A DNA stretch of 64,000 bases, from NCBI RefSeq assembly GCF_014635345.1, contig NZ_BMCU01000001.1, forward strand, positions 1,426,001-1,490,000. The letters are read 5' to 3'. The first letter of the stretch is position 1. The number at the start of each line of letters is the position of its first letter. The notes below the pieces were generated by a model. That model was not told where the DNA came from, did not search any database, and saw only the letters and a list, made by a program, of their open reading frames with translations. This document shows positions 14,558 to 23,652 of the stretch, one piece after another. Origin of the DNA: Rhodococcoides trifolii (GTDB taxonomy: Bacteria > Actinomycetota > Actinomycetes > Mycobacteriales > Mycobacteriaceae). The position numbers and the translations under genes are program-made.

Positions 14558-15802
14558 ATGGCAGTGGAAACATCCTCGACGGACGAAGGCAAGAAGGATT
14601 CCAGAGCGCTGGCCGGTCTGCAACGGTTCGGTCGAAGCCTCATGCTTCCGATCGCCGTTCTACCCGCCGCGGGAATCCTGCTAAGACTCGGCCAGGACGA
14701 CCTGCTCGGCAGCTTCAGCAGCCTGAAGACCGCCGCTACCGTCATCTCCGCCGCCGGTCAGTCGGTCTTCACCTGGCTTCCGCTGATCTTCGCGGTGGGC
14801 ATCGCGATCGGGTGGGCCAAGAAGTCCGACGGGTCCACCGCTCTTGCCGCCGTCGTCGGCTACATGGTGATGGACGGTGTGTTCAAGGCGATGTCACCGG
14901 TAGTGCTCGCCGGCAAGACCGACGCCAAGGGCGCACAAGCCATGATCGATTTCGGTGTGCTCGCAGGCATCGTTATCGGCTTGCTGTCCGCCATCCTGTG
15001 GCAGCGCTTCTACCGCCAGAAGCTGCCCGACTACCTCGGTTTCTTCAGCGGCCGCAGGCTGGTACCCATTCTCACCGCCGTCACCGGACTCGTTGTCGCA
15101 GTGATCATGTCGTTTGTCTACCCACTGTTCTACAGCGCGCTGAACTGGGTCGGTAACACGGTGGCGGACCACAGCGTGGTCGGCAGCGGTATCTATGGAT
15201 TCGCCAACCGCATGCTCATTCCGGCCGGCCTGCACCACATTTTGAACTCCGTCGTCTGGTTCCTCGTCGGTGATTATCAGGACGCGGGCGGGCAGCTCGT
15301 TCGCGGCGACCTCAACCGCTTCTTCGCCGGGGATCCGTCCGCCGGTGTGTTCATGACCGGGTTCTTCCCGATCCTGATGTTCGCTCTGCCTGCCGCCGCG
15401 TTCGCGATCTACCGCAACGCGAAGCCGTCGCAGAAGAAGGTCGTCGGAGGAATCATGTTGTCCACCGGTCTGACTGCATTCGTCACCGGCATCACCGAGC
15501 CGCTGGAGTACTCGTTCATGTTCGTGGCGTGGCCGCTCTACATCATCCACGCGTTCCTGACCGGAACGTCGATGGCGTTGTGCAACGCCCTCGGAATCCA
15601 CGACGGGTTCACCTTCTCCGCGGGCGGTATCGACTACCTGCTGAACTACGGAATCGCCACCAAAGCGTGGATGCTCATCCCCATCGGCTTGGTCTATGCA
15701 GTGATCTACTACTTCCTTTTCAGCTTCGTCATCAAGAAGTGGAACCTGCGTACGCCAGGACGCGAGGACGACGTGGTCCCGGACGCTGCAGAAGCCAAGT
15801 GA
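14558..15802 (+). CDS. PTS IIC, N-acetylglucosamine/glucose permease
   Basis: 414 residues from ATG 14558 with GGAAGGA upstream. It is a polytopic membrane protein of the glucose-superfamily IIC: SLMLPIAVLPAAGILLRLGQ, GIAIGWAKKSDGSTALAA, GLHHILNS and the substrate-loop GITEPLEYSFMF are characteristic. It binds and translocates the sugar as IIB phosphorylates it. Position ahead of nagA and nagB points to GlcNAc. No IIA or IIB domain is fused. Its TGA overlaps the GTG of nagA. Confidence 0.9.
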   Translation: MAVETSSTDEGKKDSRALAGLQRFGRSLMLPIAVLPAAGILLRLGQDDLLGSFSSLKTAATVISAAGQSVFTWLPLIFAVGIAIGWAKKSDGSTALAAVVGYMVMDGVFKAMSPVVLAGKTDAKGAQAMIDFGVLAGIVIGLLSAILWQRFYRQKLPDYLGFFSGRRLVPILTAVTGLVVAVIMSFVYPLFYSALNWVGNTVADHSVVGSGIYGFANRMLIPAGLHHILNSVVWFLVGDYQDAGGQLVRGDLNRFFAGDPSAGVFMTGFFPILMFALPAAAFAIYRNAKPSQKKVVGGIMLSTGLTAFVTGITEPLEYSFMFVAWPLYIIHAFLTGTSMALCNALGIHDGFTFSAGGIDYLLNYGIATKAWMLIPIGLVYAVIYYFLFSFVIKKWNLRTPGREDDVVPDAAEAK

Positions 15803-16944
15803 CACAGGAGTTCCTGCGCGGGAGGGTCGTCGCGGAGGATGGCATCGTTGACGACGGTGTCGTCACCACCCGCGACGGCGTGATCACCGCAGTTCGGGCG
15901 GCCCAGCCGGACGATGCGCCGGCTGGGCCGGATACGACGATCATTCCCGGCCTGGTCGACGTGCACTGTCATGGTGGTGGAGGACAGAGCTTTCCCGATT
16001 CGGATTCGGTCATGGACGCGGTGCTGCACCACCGTCGACACGGCACCACGACCATGCTGGCGTCACTCGTATCGGCTCCGTCCGCCCGACTTCTTCAGCG
16101 GACCGCGGTCCTCGCGGACCTGTACGAACGCGACGAGATCGCCGGCATCCATCTCGAAGGTCCGTTCATCTCGGCCGCCTGCTGCGGCGCACAGGATCCG
16201 GCGTCCATCGTCGACGGCGATCCGGAATTGTTGCGGGACTTGATCGACGCCGGTCGCGGGTCGATCAAGTCCATGACGCTGGCGCCCGAGACCGGCCGCT
16301 TCGACGAGCTGGTGGAGGTTATGCGCGGAGCGGGAATGGTTGCGAGTATCGGCCACACCAACGCCGATGCGACTGTCGTGCGACATGCATTCGAGAAGAT
16401 CGGCGGCCCGGCCAGTGCGACGCACCTGTTCAACGGGATGCCCCAGTTTCACCACCGGTCACCGGGCCCCGTCGGCGCATGTCTCGCCGCAGCCGGCGCC
16501 GGGGCAGCAGTTCTCGAATTGATCGGGGACGGTGTGCATCTCGCCGACGACACAGTGCGTATGGTGTTCGATCTGGTGGGGCCCGATCGAATCGCGTTCG
16601 TCAGCGACGCGATGGCCGCCGCCGGGATGCCGGACGGCCGCTACCGCTTGGGTGCGTTGGATGTCCAGGTGACGGGCGGGACCGCGCGTCTGGCGGAGGG
16701 ATCGCATGCCATCGCGGGCGGGACCTCGAACGTTCTCGATATCGTGCGGCGAGCAGTGGTCCACGCCGGTGTCGGAATAAGCGATGCGGTTCGGGCCGGA
16801 TCACGAACTCCCGCACTGTTGTTGGGTATGAACGATGTCGGTCGCATCGCGGTCGGTGCGCGTGCCGACATCGTCGTCACCGACGCCGATCTACGACCGG
16901 TGCGCGTGATGCGCCATGGTGACTGGGTGAAAGGGGTCTACTGA
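15799..16944 (+). CDS. nagA: N-acetylglucosamine-6-phosphate deacetylase
   Basis: 381 residues from GTG 15799, overlapping the IIC stop. It removes acetate from GlcNAc-6-P, giving glucosamine-6-P. Amidohydrolase motifs are present: VDVHCHGGGG, the metal ligand in HLEGPFIS, GHTNADATVVRHAFE, THLFNGM and FVSDAMAAAGMPDG. The product is the substrate of NagB encoded next with a 1-bp overlap, so uptake, deacetylation and deamination are translated in order. It may also recycle cell-wall GlcNAc. Confidence 0.92.
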   Translation: MTQEFLRGRVVAEDGIVDDGVVTTRDGVITAVRAAQPDDAPAGPDTTIIPGLVDVHCHGGGGQSFPDSDSVMDAVLHHRRHGTTTMLASLVSAPSARLLQRTAVLADLYERDEIAGIHLEGPFISAACCGAQDPASIVDGDPELLRDLIDAGRGSIKSMTLAPETGRFDELVEVMRGAGMVASIGHTNADATVVRHAFEKIGGPASATHLFNGMPQFHHRSPGPVGACLAAAGAGAAVLELIGDGVHLADDTVRMVFDLVGPDRIAFVSDAMAAAGMPDGRYRLGALDVQVTGGTARLAEGSHAIAGGTSNVLDIVRRAVVHAGVGISDAVRAGSRTPALLLGMNDVGRIAVGARADIVVTDADLRPVRVMRHGDWVKGVY

Positions 16945-17723
16945 TGGAGGTCGTGATCCGGCCTGACGTCGCCGAGGTCGACTCGGTGGTCGCGGACGTC
17001 GTCGAACGAGTGGTGCGGTCCGGGTCGTGCGTTCTCGGGCTCGCAACCGGGTCGAGTCCGGTCGGCACCTACCGCGAACTGGCCCGGCGACACCGCGAGA
17101 ACGGTTTGTCCTTCTCCGGCGCGCGCGCATTCCTGCTCGACGAATACGTCGGGCTGCCGAAAGATCAGGAGCAGTCGTACTTCTCGTTCATCAGGGCGGA
17201 GTTCGTCGACCACGTCGACCTCGATCCTGCGGTGGTGGAAAGTCCGAACGGAGAAGCGTCGGACATCGCCGCGGAAGCGATCCGATACGACCGCGCCATC
17301 GCCGAGGGCGGGGGTGTCGACGTGCAGTTGCTCGGCATCGGCACCGACGGACATATCGGCTTCAACGAGCCGGGTTCGTCGCTCCGGTCGCGGACCAGGG
17401 TCAAGACGCTCACCGAACAGACACGGGCCGACAACGCACGCTTCTTCGATGCGCCGGACGCCGTCCCGCACCACGTTCTGACGCAAGGTCTCGGCACCAT
17501 TCTCGAGGCGAAACACCTGATTCTGATTGCGACCGGAGAGTCCAAGGCCGACGCAGTTGCCGCCGCCGTGGAGGGTCCGTTGTCGGCATTCTGTCCGGCT
17601 TCGGTCATCCAGTGGCACCAGCACGTCAGCGTGGTCGTGGACGAGGCGGCGGCATCGAAACTCGCACTCGCCGACTACTACCGGTACGCGTTTGCGAACA
17701 AGCCGGCGTGGCAATCTCTGTAG
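16944..17723 (+). CDS. nagB: Glucosamine-6-phosphate deaminase
   Basis: 259 residues. It converts glucosamine-6-P to fructose-6-P and ammonia, feeding glycolysis. Recognised by LGLATGSSPVGTYREL, the active-site aspartate in LLDEYVGL, LLGIGTDGHIGFNEPGSS, and the ADNARFF segment. The ATG shares one base with the nagA stop (TGATG). It is followed after 2 bp by a macrodomain gene that is probably in the same transcript. Confidence 0.93.
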   Translation: MEVVIRPDVAEVDSVVADVVERVVRSGSCVLGLATGSSPVGTYRELARRHRENGLSFSGARAFLLDEYVGLPKDQEQSYFSFIRAEFVDHVDLDPAVVESPNGEASDIAAEAIRYDRAIAEGGGVDVQLLGIGTDGHIGFNEPGSSLRSRTRVKTLTEQTRADNARFFDAPDAVPHHVLTQGLGTILEAKHLILIATGESKADAVAAAVEGPLSAFCPASVIQWHQHVSVVVDEAAASKLALADYYRYAFANKPAWQSL

Positions 17724-17725
17724 GC

Positions 17726-18241
17726 ATGACTTCAATCGAGATCGTCGAAGGCGACATCACCACCCTCGAGGTCGACGCCATCGTGAACGCGGCGAGCTCG
17801 GAACTGCTCGGTGGCGGAGGCGTCGACGGTGCCATCCATCGTGCAGGTGGCCCGGAAATTCTCGCGGAGTGCCGCAAACTGCGGCAATCGACCTACCCGA
17901 ACGGGTTACCGGCCGGACAGGCCGTGTCGACGACGGCGGGAAACCTGCCGTCCCGCTGGGTGATTCACACCGTAGGGCCGGTGTACTCGGAGACGGAGGA
18001 TCGGTCGGAGACCCTCCGGTCCGCGTACATCGCATCGCTCGCGGCTGCCGATATTCTGGGCGCTCATCACGTGGCGTTCCCGCTCATCTCGGCCGGTGTG
18101 TACGGGTGGCCGAAAAAGGATGCCGTCGATCAGGCCGTCACGGCCATCGAGTCGGCCGTCACCCATGTCACGACGGTCACGATGGTGGCGTTCGGCGACG
18201 AGGTTGCGGATTTGCTGCGCGCGCGGCTCGAGAGCGCGTGA
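17726..18241 (+). CDS. Macrodomain protein (O-acetyl-ADP-ribose / ADP-ribosyl hydrolase)
   Basis: 171 residues, a stand-alone macrodomain of the YmdB/MacroD type. Conserved parts are the start IEIVEGDITTLEVDAIVNAA, the glycine loop LLGGGGVDGAIHRAGG, HTVGPVY and the second ligand loop FPLISAGVYGWP. Relatives deacetylate O-acetyl-ADP-ribose or remove ADP-ribose from aspartate/glutamate. It starts 2 bp after nagB, so it is likely co-expressed with amino-sugar catabolism; whether that is functional or convenience is unknown. No ADP-ribosyltransferase partner is adjacent. Confidence 0.9.
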   Translation: MTSIEIVEGDITTLEVDAIVNAASSELLGGGGVDGAIHRAGGPEILAECRKLRQSTYPNGLPAGQAVSTTAGNLPSRWVIHTVGPVYSETEDRSETLRSAYIASLAAADILGAHHVAFPLISAGVYGWPKKDAVDQAVTAIESAVTHVTTVTMVAFGDEVADLLRARLESA

Positions 18242-18251
18242 TCGGTCGGGA

Positions 18252-19064
18252 CTAGGCCCGCGCGTGCTCCGATGCGCGCGCAATCTGCTCGTCGGTGGGC
18301 CGCACTCCGGTGTAGAGGACGAACTGCTCGGCCGCCTGCAACGCGATCACTTGCGCACCCGTCACCACGGGCTTTCCTGCTGCTCTCGCCGCCACGATCA
18401 GGGGCGTCTCCGACGGCATCGCGACCACGTCGAACACTGCGTGTGCCCCGGAAATCTGATCGCCGGTGAAGGGAGACGAGTCCGAGTCCGGACCGCCCGC
18501 CATGCCGATCGGAGTCACGTTCACGAGCAGGTCCGCTCCCTGAACCTCGGGGGACCAGCGGTAGCCGTAGAGATCGGCCAGGGCCGGTCCGCTCTCGGTG
18601 TTGCGGGCTGCGACCGTGCCGTTGGTGAATCCCGCATCGCGTAGGGCAGCGACCACGGCCTTGGCCATTCCGCCACTACCGGCGACGGTCACAGTCCAGT
18701 CCGTCGGAAAGTTCGCTTGCGCCACGAGATCCGCGACCGCCTGGTAATCCGTGTTGTACGCATGCAAAACACCGTCGTCGTTGACGATGGTGTTGACCGA
18801 CGCGATCGCGGACGCCGAGTCGTGCAGCACGTCCAGGTATTCGATGCACGCTTCCTTGAACGGCATCGACACCGCACTGCCTCTGATGCCCAGCGCGCGG
18901 ATCCCGCCGATGGCCGCCCGCAGATCGGTGGTCGTGAACGCCTTGTAGACGAAGTCGAGATCGAGCTCGTCGTACAGAAAGTTGTGGAACCTGGTTCCGA
19001 AGTTGCTCGGACGCGCCGACAGCGACATGCACAGCTTCGTATCCCGATTCAGGTTGCGCGACAT
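18252..19064 (-). CDS. Shikimate dehydrogenase-like protein
   Basis: 270 residues. The AroE fold is shown by SLSARPSNFG (substrate serines), the catalytic lysine K70 in SMPFKE, the catalytic aspartate D106 in AYNTDYQAV, and the Rossmann loop VAGSGGMAKAVVAAL. It would reduce 3-dehydroshikimate or a related cyclitol. The nucleotide loop departs from classical GAGG (GSGG) and the gene stands apart from aro genes, so it is probably one of the shikimate-dehydrogenase-like paralogues (SdhL, quinate or aminoshikimate types) rather than the biosynthetic AroE. It converges on the macrodomain gene 10 bp away. Confidence 0.8.
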   Translation of the reverse strand: MSRNLNRDTKLCMSLSARPSNFGTRFHNFLYDELDLDFVYKAFTTTDLRAAIGGIRALGIRGSAVSMPFKEACIEYLDVLHDSASAIASVNTIVNDDGVLHAYNTDYQAVADLVAQANFPTDWTVTVAGSGGMAKAVVAALRDAGFTNGTVAARNTESGPALADLYGYRWSPEVQGADLLVNVTPIGMAGGPDSDSSPFTGDQISGAHAVFDVVAMPSETPLIVAARAAGKPVVTGAQVIALQAAEQFVLYTGVRPTDEQIARASEHARA

Positions 19065-19074
19065 GTCGGTGAGA

Positions 19075-19791
19075 CTAACCGCATCCCTGCGCTACGTCGG
19101 TCAGTGTCTCGCGATCGGCAGCGGTGATCGGGAGCCCGTACTGCACGGCCACCGTGAGATAGCGACCCGCGTAGAAGCAGTGATACGCCTCGTTCGGTGG
19201 CATCCAGTCGGCCGGTGTCTTGTCGCTCTTGGCCTGGTTCTCCTCGCCGTCGACGGCCATCAACTCGTAGGTCACGTCGTTCGCGAACTGAATGCGTCGC
19301 TCGATCGGCCAGAGCGACGCACCCATGTCCCAGGCAGCGGACAACGGGTAGACGTGGTCGATCTGCACGTTGCCCGCATCCTGCTTCGTGAACGGGATCG
19401 TCTCGCCCGTGTACGGGTCGGCCAAGGATCCTGCGACCACGACGCATTCGTTCGTGCCCGGCTTGAATTCGACGTTCGTCAGCGCGACCTGCAGGACGTT
19501 GTCGCGTGTGCCGCACCCGTCGTGTCCACCGGGTCCGTCGTAGTCGTCGGTCCACGCCGGACCGAAGACGCAGCCGTCGCCGGCCTTGCAACTTCGTTCG
19601 TAACCGGGGACATCGGGACGGGACTCGACCGACTCGGCACCGGCGAGCAGGGCTTCCAGCTGCACTCGGGTAGGGCTGCCCGGTGCCGGGGCGGCGGCGG
19701 TGAATCCCGGAACCGAGTCGCAGCCGGTGACCATCGAGAACACAGCGACGAGACCGGCGGCGAGAAGCAGGAGCAGGCGGCGGCGGGTCAC
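19075..19791 (-). CDS. Lipoprotein with a DUF1524/HNH nuclease domain
   Basis: 238 residues from GTG 19791 (VTRRRLLLLL); the frame stays open further upstream but this start gives a good signal. A type II signal peptide ends with lipobox VTGC (C24). The mature domain has the secreted HNH pattern: QIDHVYPLSAAWDMGAS, RRIQFANDV, ENQAKSDKTPADWMPP and a closing cysteine. Such proteins are predicted extracellular or surface-anchored metal-dependent nucleases. Cysteine pairs in the mature part fit disulfides outside the cell. DNA scavenging or competition is inference. Confidence 0.8.
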   Translation of the reverse strand: MTRRRLLLLLAAGLVAVFSMVTGCDSVPGFTAAAPAPGSPTRVQLEALLAGAESVESRPDVPGYERSCKAGDGCVFGPAWTDDYDGPGGHDGCGTRDNVLQVALTNVEFKPGTNECVVVAGSLADPYTGETIPFTKQDAGNVQIDHVYPLSAAWDMGASLWPIERRIQFANDVTYELMAVDGEENQAKSDKTPADWMPPNEAYHCFYAGRYLTVAVQYGLPITAADRETLTDVAQGCG

Positions 19792-19831
19792 TCGTGCAGT
19801 GTGCCCGGCCGCACCGACAGAGTGCCGACGG

Positions 19832-20734
19832 TTATCCACAGCCGATTTCGAGGACCACTTTCCCGGCGGCATGACCGTCCTCGACCGCAGCGAGGGCTTC
19901 GCCCGCGCGGGCAAGGGGGAAGCGGAGGCCGACGCGAGGATCGAGAACACCGGACTCGACCAGAGCGGCAAGTGCAGCGAACGCGTCGCTCGTGCGGCGG
20001 CGCGTCACACCCGAGCCGCCCAGCGCGGTCGCAGTCGACGGGTCCGCCACGCTGATCAACCGGCCGTCGGGAGCGAGGGCGGCGGCAACCGATCGGAGCG
20101 TGTCCCCGCCGACGAGGTCGAGGATTGCGTCGACCCGCTCGCGGGGAACGGTGCCGCGATCGAGCCAGAGTGCGCCGAGCTCACGGACCACCGCGGCTTT
20201 CGATTCGCTCGCGATACCCAGCACTCGTGCACCTCGACTGCGTGCGATCTGAAGTGCAGCGGTGCCCACACCGCCGCCGGCGCCGATCACGACCAGCGTG
20301 GTGTCGGCGGCGACCTTCATCTGATCCAGCGCGTCGTAGGCGGTTCCCGCCGCCACGGGAAGCGTCGACGCGTCGGCGAACGAGACGCCTTCCGGTTTGT
20401 GGGCTGCCGATGCCGCGTCGACGAGGGTGTACTCGGCGTAGCCGCCGTCCGCGGCCCCGAACACGTCGTCACCCGGCTCGAAACCGGTGACGCCCTCACC
20501 GGTGGCAGTCACGGTTCCGGCTACCTCCCGACCCAGAATCGCAGGAAAGGTCACCGGCACGGTCGCCTTCCGCAAGCCGGATCGAACCTTCCAATCGGCC
20601 GGGTCGACACCGGCTGCGCGAACCTGCACCAACAGCTGACCGGGACCGGGCTGCGGCGTGGGCAGATCCAGCAGAACCTGCGTCTCGGGACCGCCGTAGG
20701 CGGTGAAGCAGTATGCGAGGGGCACGGCGGCCAT
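19832..20734 (-). CDS. NADP-dependent MDR oxidoreductase (zinc-independent, quinone oxidoreductase type)
   Basis: 300 residues. The GroES-like half has the typical QLLVQVRAAGVDPADWKVRSG and LGREVAGTVTATGEGV; the Rossmann half has VVIGAGGGVGTAALQIA. Zinc-ligand cysteines are missing, which places it with quinone reductases or enoyl reductases rather than alcohol dehydrogenases. It would transfer hydride from NADPH to quinones or enones in the cytoplasm. Divergent from the SNF2 helicase, 74 bp apart. Specific substrate not assignable. Confidence 0.87.
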   Translation of the reverse strand: MAAVPLAYCFTAYGGPETQVLLDLPTPQPGPGQLLVQVRAAGVDPADWKVRSGLRKATVPVTFPAILGREVAGTVTATGEGVTGFEPGDDVFGAADGGYAEYTLVDAASAAHKPEGVSFADASTLPVAAGTAYDALDQMKVAADTTLVVIGAGGGVGTAALQIARSRGARVLGIASESKAAVVRELGALWLDRGTVPRERVDAILDLVGGDTLRSVAAALAPDGRLISVADPSTATALGGSGVTRRRTSDAFAALAALVESGVLDPRVGLRFPLARAGEALAAVEDGHAAGKVVLEIGCG

Positions 20735-20808
20735 CCTGCCAGTTGTCGCAGTGCTCGATGTGTCGTCGCGGTACCCGGAGTGTCACAGCCTGGTGGTTGG
20801 ATGGATCC

Positions 20809-23652
20809 ATGCTGCACGGGCTCTGGACTCCAGGTGCGGGCCTCATGCTGTGGGACGACGAGACCGTCGGCCCGGAGGACGCGGGCGACGAACTTCCGCC
20901 CGTCCTCGCCAAGGTGATGACGCGCAAATTCCGACACCGACCTCGCGTCACCCTGCCGTCGCCGCCCGGAACGATGTCCGTCGCGATGCCTGCCATCGGG
21001 CTTGCCCCACCCGAGGCCGTCGAGGTGTTGCTGAAGGTTCCCCGCAGGCACTCCGAAATCTCCGGAGATCTTCGCTTCCTGGGGGTGGTGGTAGCCGGTC
21101 TGCAGCGGTGGGTGCGCGCCGGTCGGGTGGTGCCGCAGCAACACCGGGCGGAGAACCAGTGGTGGACTCGGTGGGAGTTGGTCGGCGGGGAGGCGCAGCG
21201 TGCGTGGCTCGCCGAGCTGATCGCCGTCATGCCGCCGGTGCAGACGTTCGAGAGCGGCGGCGCGAAAGCAGTTCTCGACGATCTGGTCGGAGAACTCACC
21301 GATCCGTTGGTGCGCCGCATCGTCGGTCGGCCGGACGTCACCCATCCACTGCTGGAGTCGCTGTTGGACGGGGAGCCGTACCAGGACGGGACGGCCAGAT
21401 CCGAGGCGCTGCTGACGAAGTGGCGGGACAGCCTGCAGGGTGACGAGCCGGATCTGGTGCTGCGGTTGCTCGAGCCGGAGGATCTGCCGGAAAGCGCGGA
21501 CACCAACACGGGTTCGGACACCGAAACGGGTTCGGACACACTGTGGCGTCTCGAGGTGCTGTTGAGACCGGACGGCGAAGCGCCGCAACCTGTTCCGGTT
21601 CGTGGGAGTCTCGACCCCACATTCCTGCGGATCGGGGTGCGGAAGCTGGGGGAGGCCATCAATGTCTACCCACGTCTGCGCGATGTCCCCTCCGATCCCG
21701 ACACCCTCGATCTGCTGCTTCCCACCGAGGTGGTGATCGATCTGGTTCAGCACGGCGCAACCCCGCTGCGCGAGAAGGGAATCACGGTTCTGCTTCCGCG
21801 TGCCTGGAGCAAGCTCGACCCGTCGCTGCGACTGAAGGTCGAGTCGCCGCCGACACCGGCCACCGAGGATCGCGCCGTCGGTATGAACGAGATCGTCTCG
21901 TACGATTGGCAACTCGCGCTCGGAGACATGGTGCTCACCGAGGTCGAGATGTCGCGGATGATCGATGCGAAATCCGGTCTCGTGCGTATGCGCGGGCAGT
22001 GGGTGCAGGCGGACGCGGCAACGCTGGCGAAGGCCATCAAGTTCATCACCGATCAGGGGCAGTCCGATGCGGCGTCGCTGAAGTCGCTTCTGGACCAGCT
22101 CGCGAGCGACAAGCCGCCGCCGGTTCCCATCGATCGGATCGCGGCAACGGGTTGGGCTGCGGCACTACTGGATCCGGATCGAAAGCCCGAGCCGATCCCG
22201 GTTCCGGACTCGCTGAAGGCGACGCTGCGTCCCTATCAGCAACGGGGTCTGGACTGGTTGGTCTTCATGAGTTCTCTGGGTCTGGGTGCGGTGTTGGCCG
22301 ACGACATGGGGTTGGGCAAGACCATCCAGGTGTTGGCGCTGCTCGCCCACGAGCACAGTGTGTTGCCGACGCTGTTGGTCTCGCCGATGTCCGTCGTCGG
22401 TAACTGGCAGCGCGAGGCCGCGAAGTTCGTGCCCGATCTGAAGGTGCACGTTCATCACGGAGCCGATCGGTTGCGCGATGAGGAGCTGACTCGCGCAGTG
22501 GTGTCGAGTGACCTGGTGGTGACGACCTACGCACTGCTCGCCCGTGACGTCGAACAACTGCAGAAGCAGTCGTGGCGGCGCATCGTGCTGGACGAGGCGC
22601 AACACATCAAGAACCACACCACCCGCCAGTCCAAGGCCGCGAGCGCCATCCCCGCCGATCACCGCCTGGCTCTCACCGGCACGCCCGTCGAGAACCGGCT
22701 CGACGAGCTGCGGTCCATCCTGAACTTCACCAACAAGGACCTGTTGGGGTCTCCGTCGGGCTTCCGCGCTCGGTTCGCCGTCCCCATCGAGCGGGAGAAG
22801 GACGAGACCGCCGTCGCTCGATTGCGTTCGCTCACATCGCCGTTCGTGTTGCGCCGAGTCAAGACCGACAAGAATGTGATCGCCGACCTTCCCGACAAGT
22901 TCGAGATGACGGTGCGCAGCAACCTCACCGCAGAGCAGGCTTCGCTGTATCAAGCCGTGGTCGACGACATGATGCGGCAGATCGCCGAATCGGAAGGCAT
23001 GGCGCGCAAGGGCGCCGTGCTGGCGACGCTCACGCGGCTCAAACAGATCTGTAATCACCCGGCGCATTTCCTCGGTGACGGGTCGGGCGTACTCAAGCGT
23101 GGGCAACACCGGTCCGGCAAGCTGGCACTCGTCGAGGACATCCTCGAATCGGTGCTCGGCGACGGCGAGAAGGCGTTGTTGTTCACACAGTTTCGTGAGT
23201 TCGGGGACATCGTCGCCCCGCACCTGTCCGATCGCTTCGGCCGGGACGTTCCGTTCCTGCACGGTGGGGTGTCGAAGAAGAAGCGCGACGAGATGGTCGA
23301 GTCGTTCCAGTCCGACGACGGCCCGCCGATCATGGCGCTCTCCCTCAAGGCCGGTGGTACGGGTCTGAACCTCACTGCGGCCAACCACGTCGTCCATCTG
23401 GATCGGTGGTGGAACCCGGCCGTCGAGAACCAGGCGACGGACCGGGCGTTCCGGATCGGTCAGCGCAAGAACGTGCAGGTGCGCAAGCTGCTGTGCGTCG
23501 GAACGGTCGAAGAGCGCATCGACTCGATGTTGACGACGAAGAAGGACCTGGCCGACCTCGCGGTGGGTACCGGTGAGAGTTGGGTGACCGAGATGTCGAC
23601 CGCCGAATTGCGCGACCTCATGAGCCTCTCCCGAGATGCGGTGGGTGACTGA
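20809..23652 (+). CDS. SNF2-family DEAD/DEAH-box ATPase (HelZ-like)
   Basis: 947 residues from ATG 20809 (MLHGLWTPGAG), the start seen in mycobacterial homologues such as Rv2101 HelZ. The N-terminal ~460 residues are the actinobacterial SNF2 accessory region. The ATPase core follows: DDMGLGKT at 498-505 (Walker A), DEAQH at 595 (Walker B), LTGTPVENRL, and the second lobe with GGTGLNLTAANHVVHLDRWWNPAVE and the arginine finger region QATDRAFRIGQ. It is expected to be a DNA translocase acting on nucleoprotein. The stop overlaps the ATG of a SWIM-domain gene, its constant partner. Confidence 0.9.
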   Translation: MLHGLWTPGAGLMLWDDETVGPEDAGDELPPVLAKVMTRKFRHRPRVTLPSPPGTMSVAMPAIGLAPPEAVEVLLKVPRRHSEISGDLRFLGVVVAGLQRWVRAGRVVPQQHRAENQWWTRWELVGGEAQRAWLAELIAVMPPVQTFESGGAKAVLDDLVGELTDPLVRRIVGRPDVTHPLLESLLDGEPYQDGTARSEALLTKWRDSLQGDEPDLVLRLLEPEDLPESADTNTGSDTETGSDTLWRLEVLLRPDGEAPQPVPVRGSLDPTFLRIGVRKLGEAINVYPRLRDVPSDPDTLDLLLPTEVVIDLVQHGATPLREKGITVLLPRAWSKLDPSLRLKVESPPTPATEDRAVGMNEIVSYDWQLALGDMVLTEVEMSRMIDAKSGLVRMRGQWVQADAATLAKAIKFITDQGQSDAASLKSLLDQLASDKPPPVPIDRIAATGWAAALLDPDRKPEPIPVPDSLKATLRPYQQRGLDWLVFMSSLGLGAVLADDMGLGKTIQVLALLAHEHSVLPTLLVSPMSVVGNWQREAAKFVPDLKVHVHHGADRLRDEELTRAVVSSDLVVTTYALLARDVEQLQKQSWRRIVLDEAQHIKNHTTRQSKAASAIPADHRLALTGTPVENRLDELRSILNFTNKDLLGSPSGFRARFAVPIEREKDETAVARLRSLTSPFVLRRVKTDKNVIADLPDKFEMTVRSNLTAEQASLYQAVVDDMMRQIAESEGMARKGAVLATLTRLKQICNHPAHFLGDGSGVLKRGQHRSGKLALVEDILESVLGDGEKALLFTQFREFGDIVAPHLSDRFGRDVPFLHGGVSKKKRDEMVESFQSDDGPPIMALSLKAGGTGLNLTAANHVVHLDRWWNPAVENQATDRAFRIGQRKNVQVRKLLCVGTVEERIDSMLTTKKDLADLAVGTGESWVTEMSTAELRDLMSLSRDAVGD

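Noticed and set aside
17726..18241. Macrodomain as the DarG antitoxin of a DarTG system
   Set aside because: No DarT-like ADP-ribosyltransferase adjacent and the protein is a bare macrodomain without the DarG C-terminal part.
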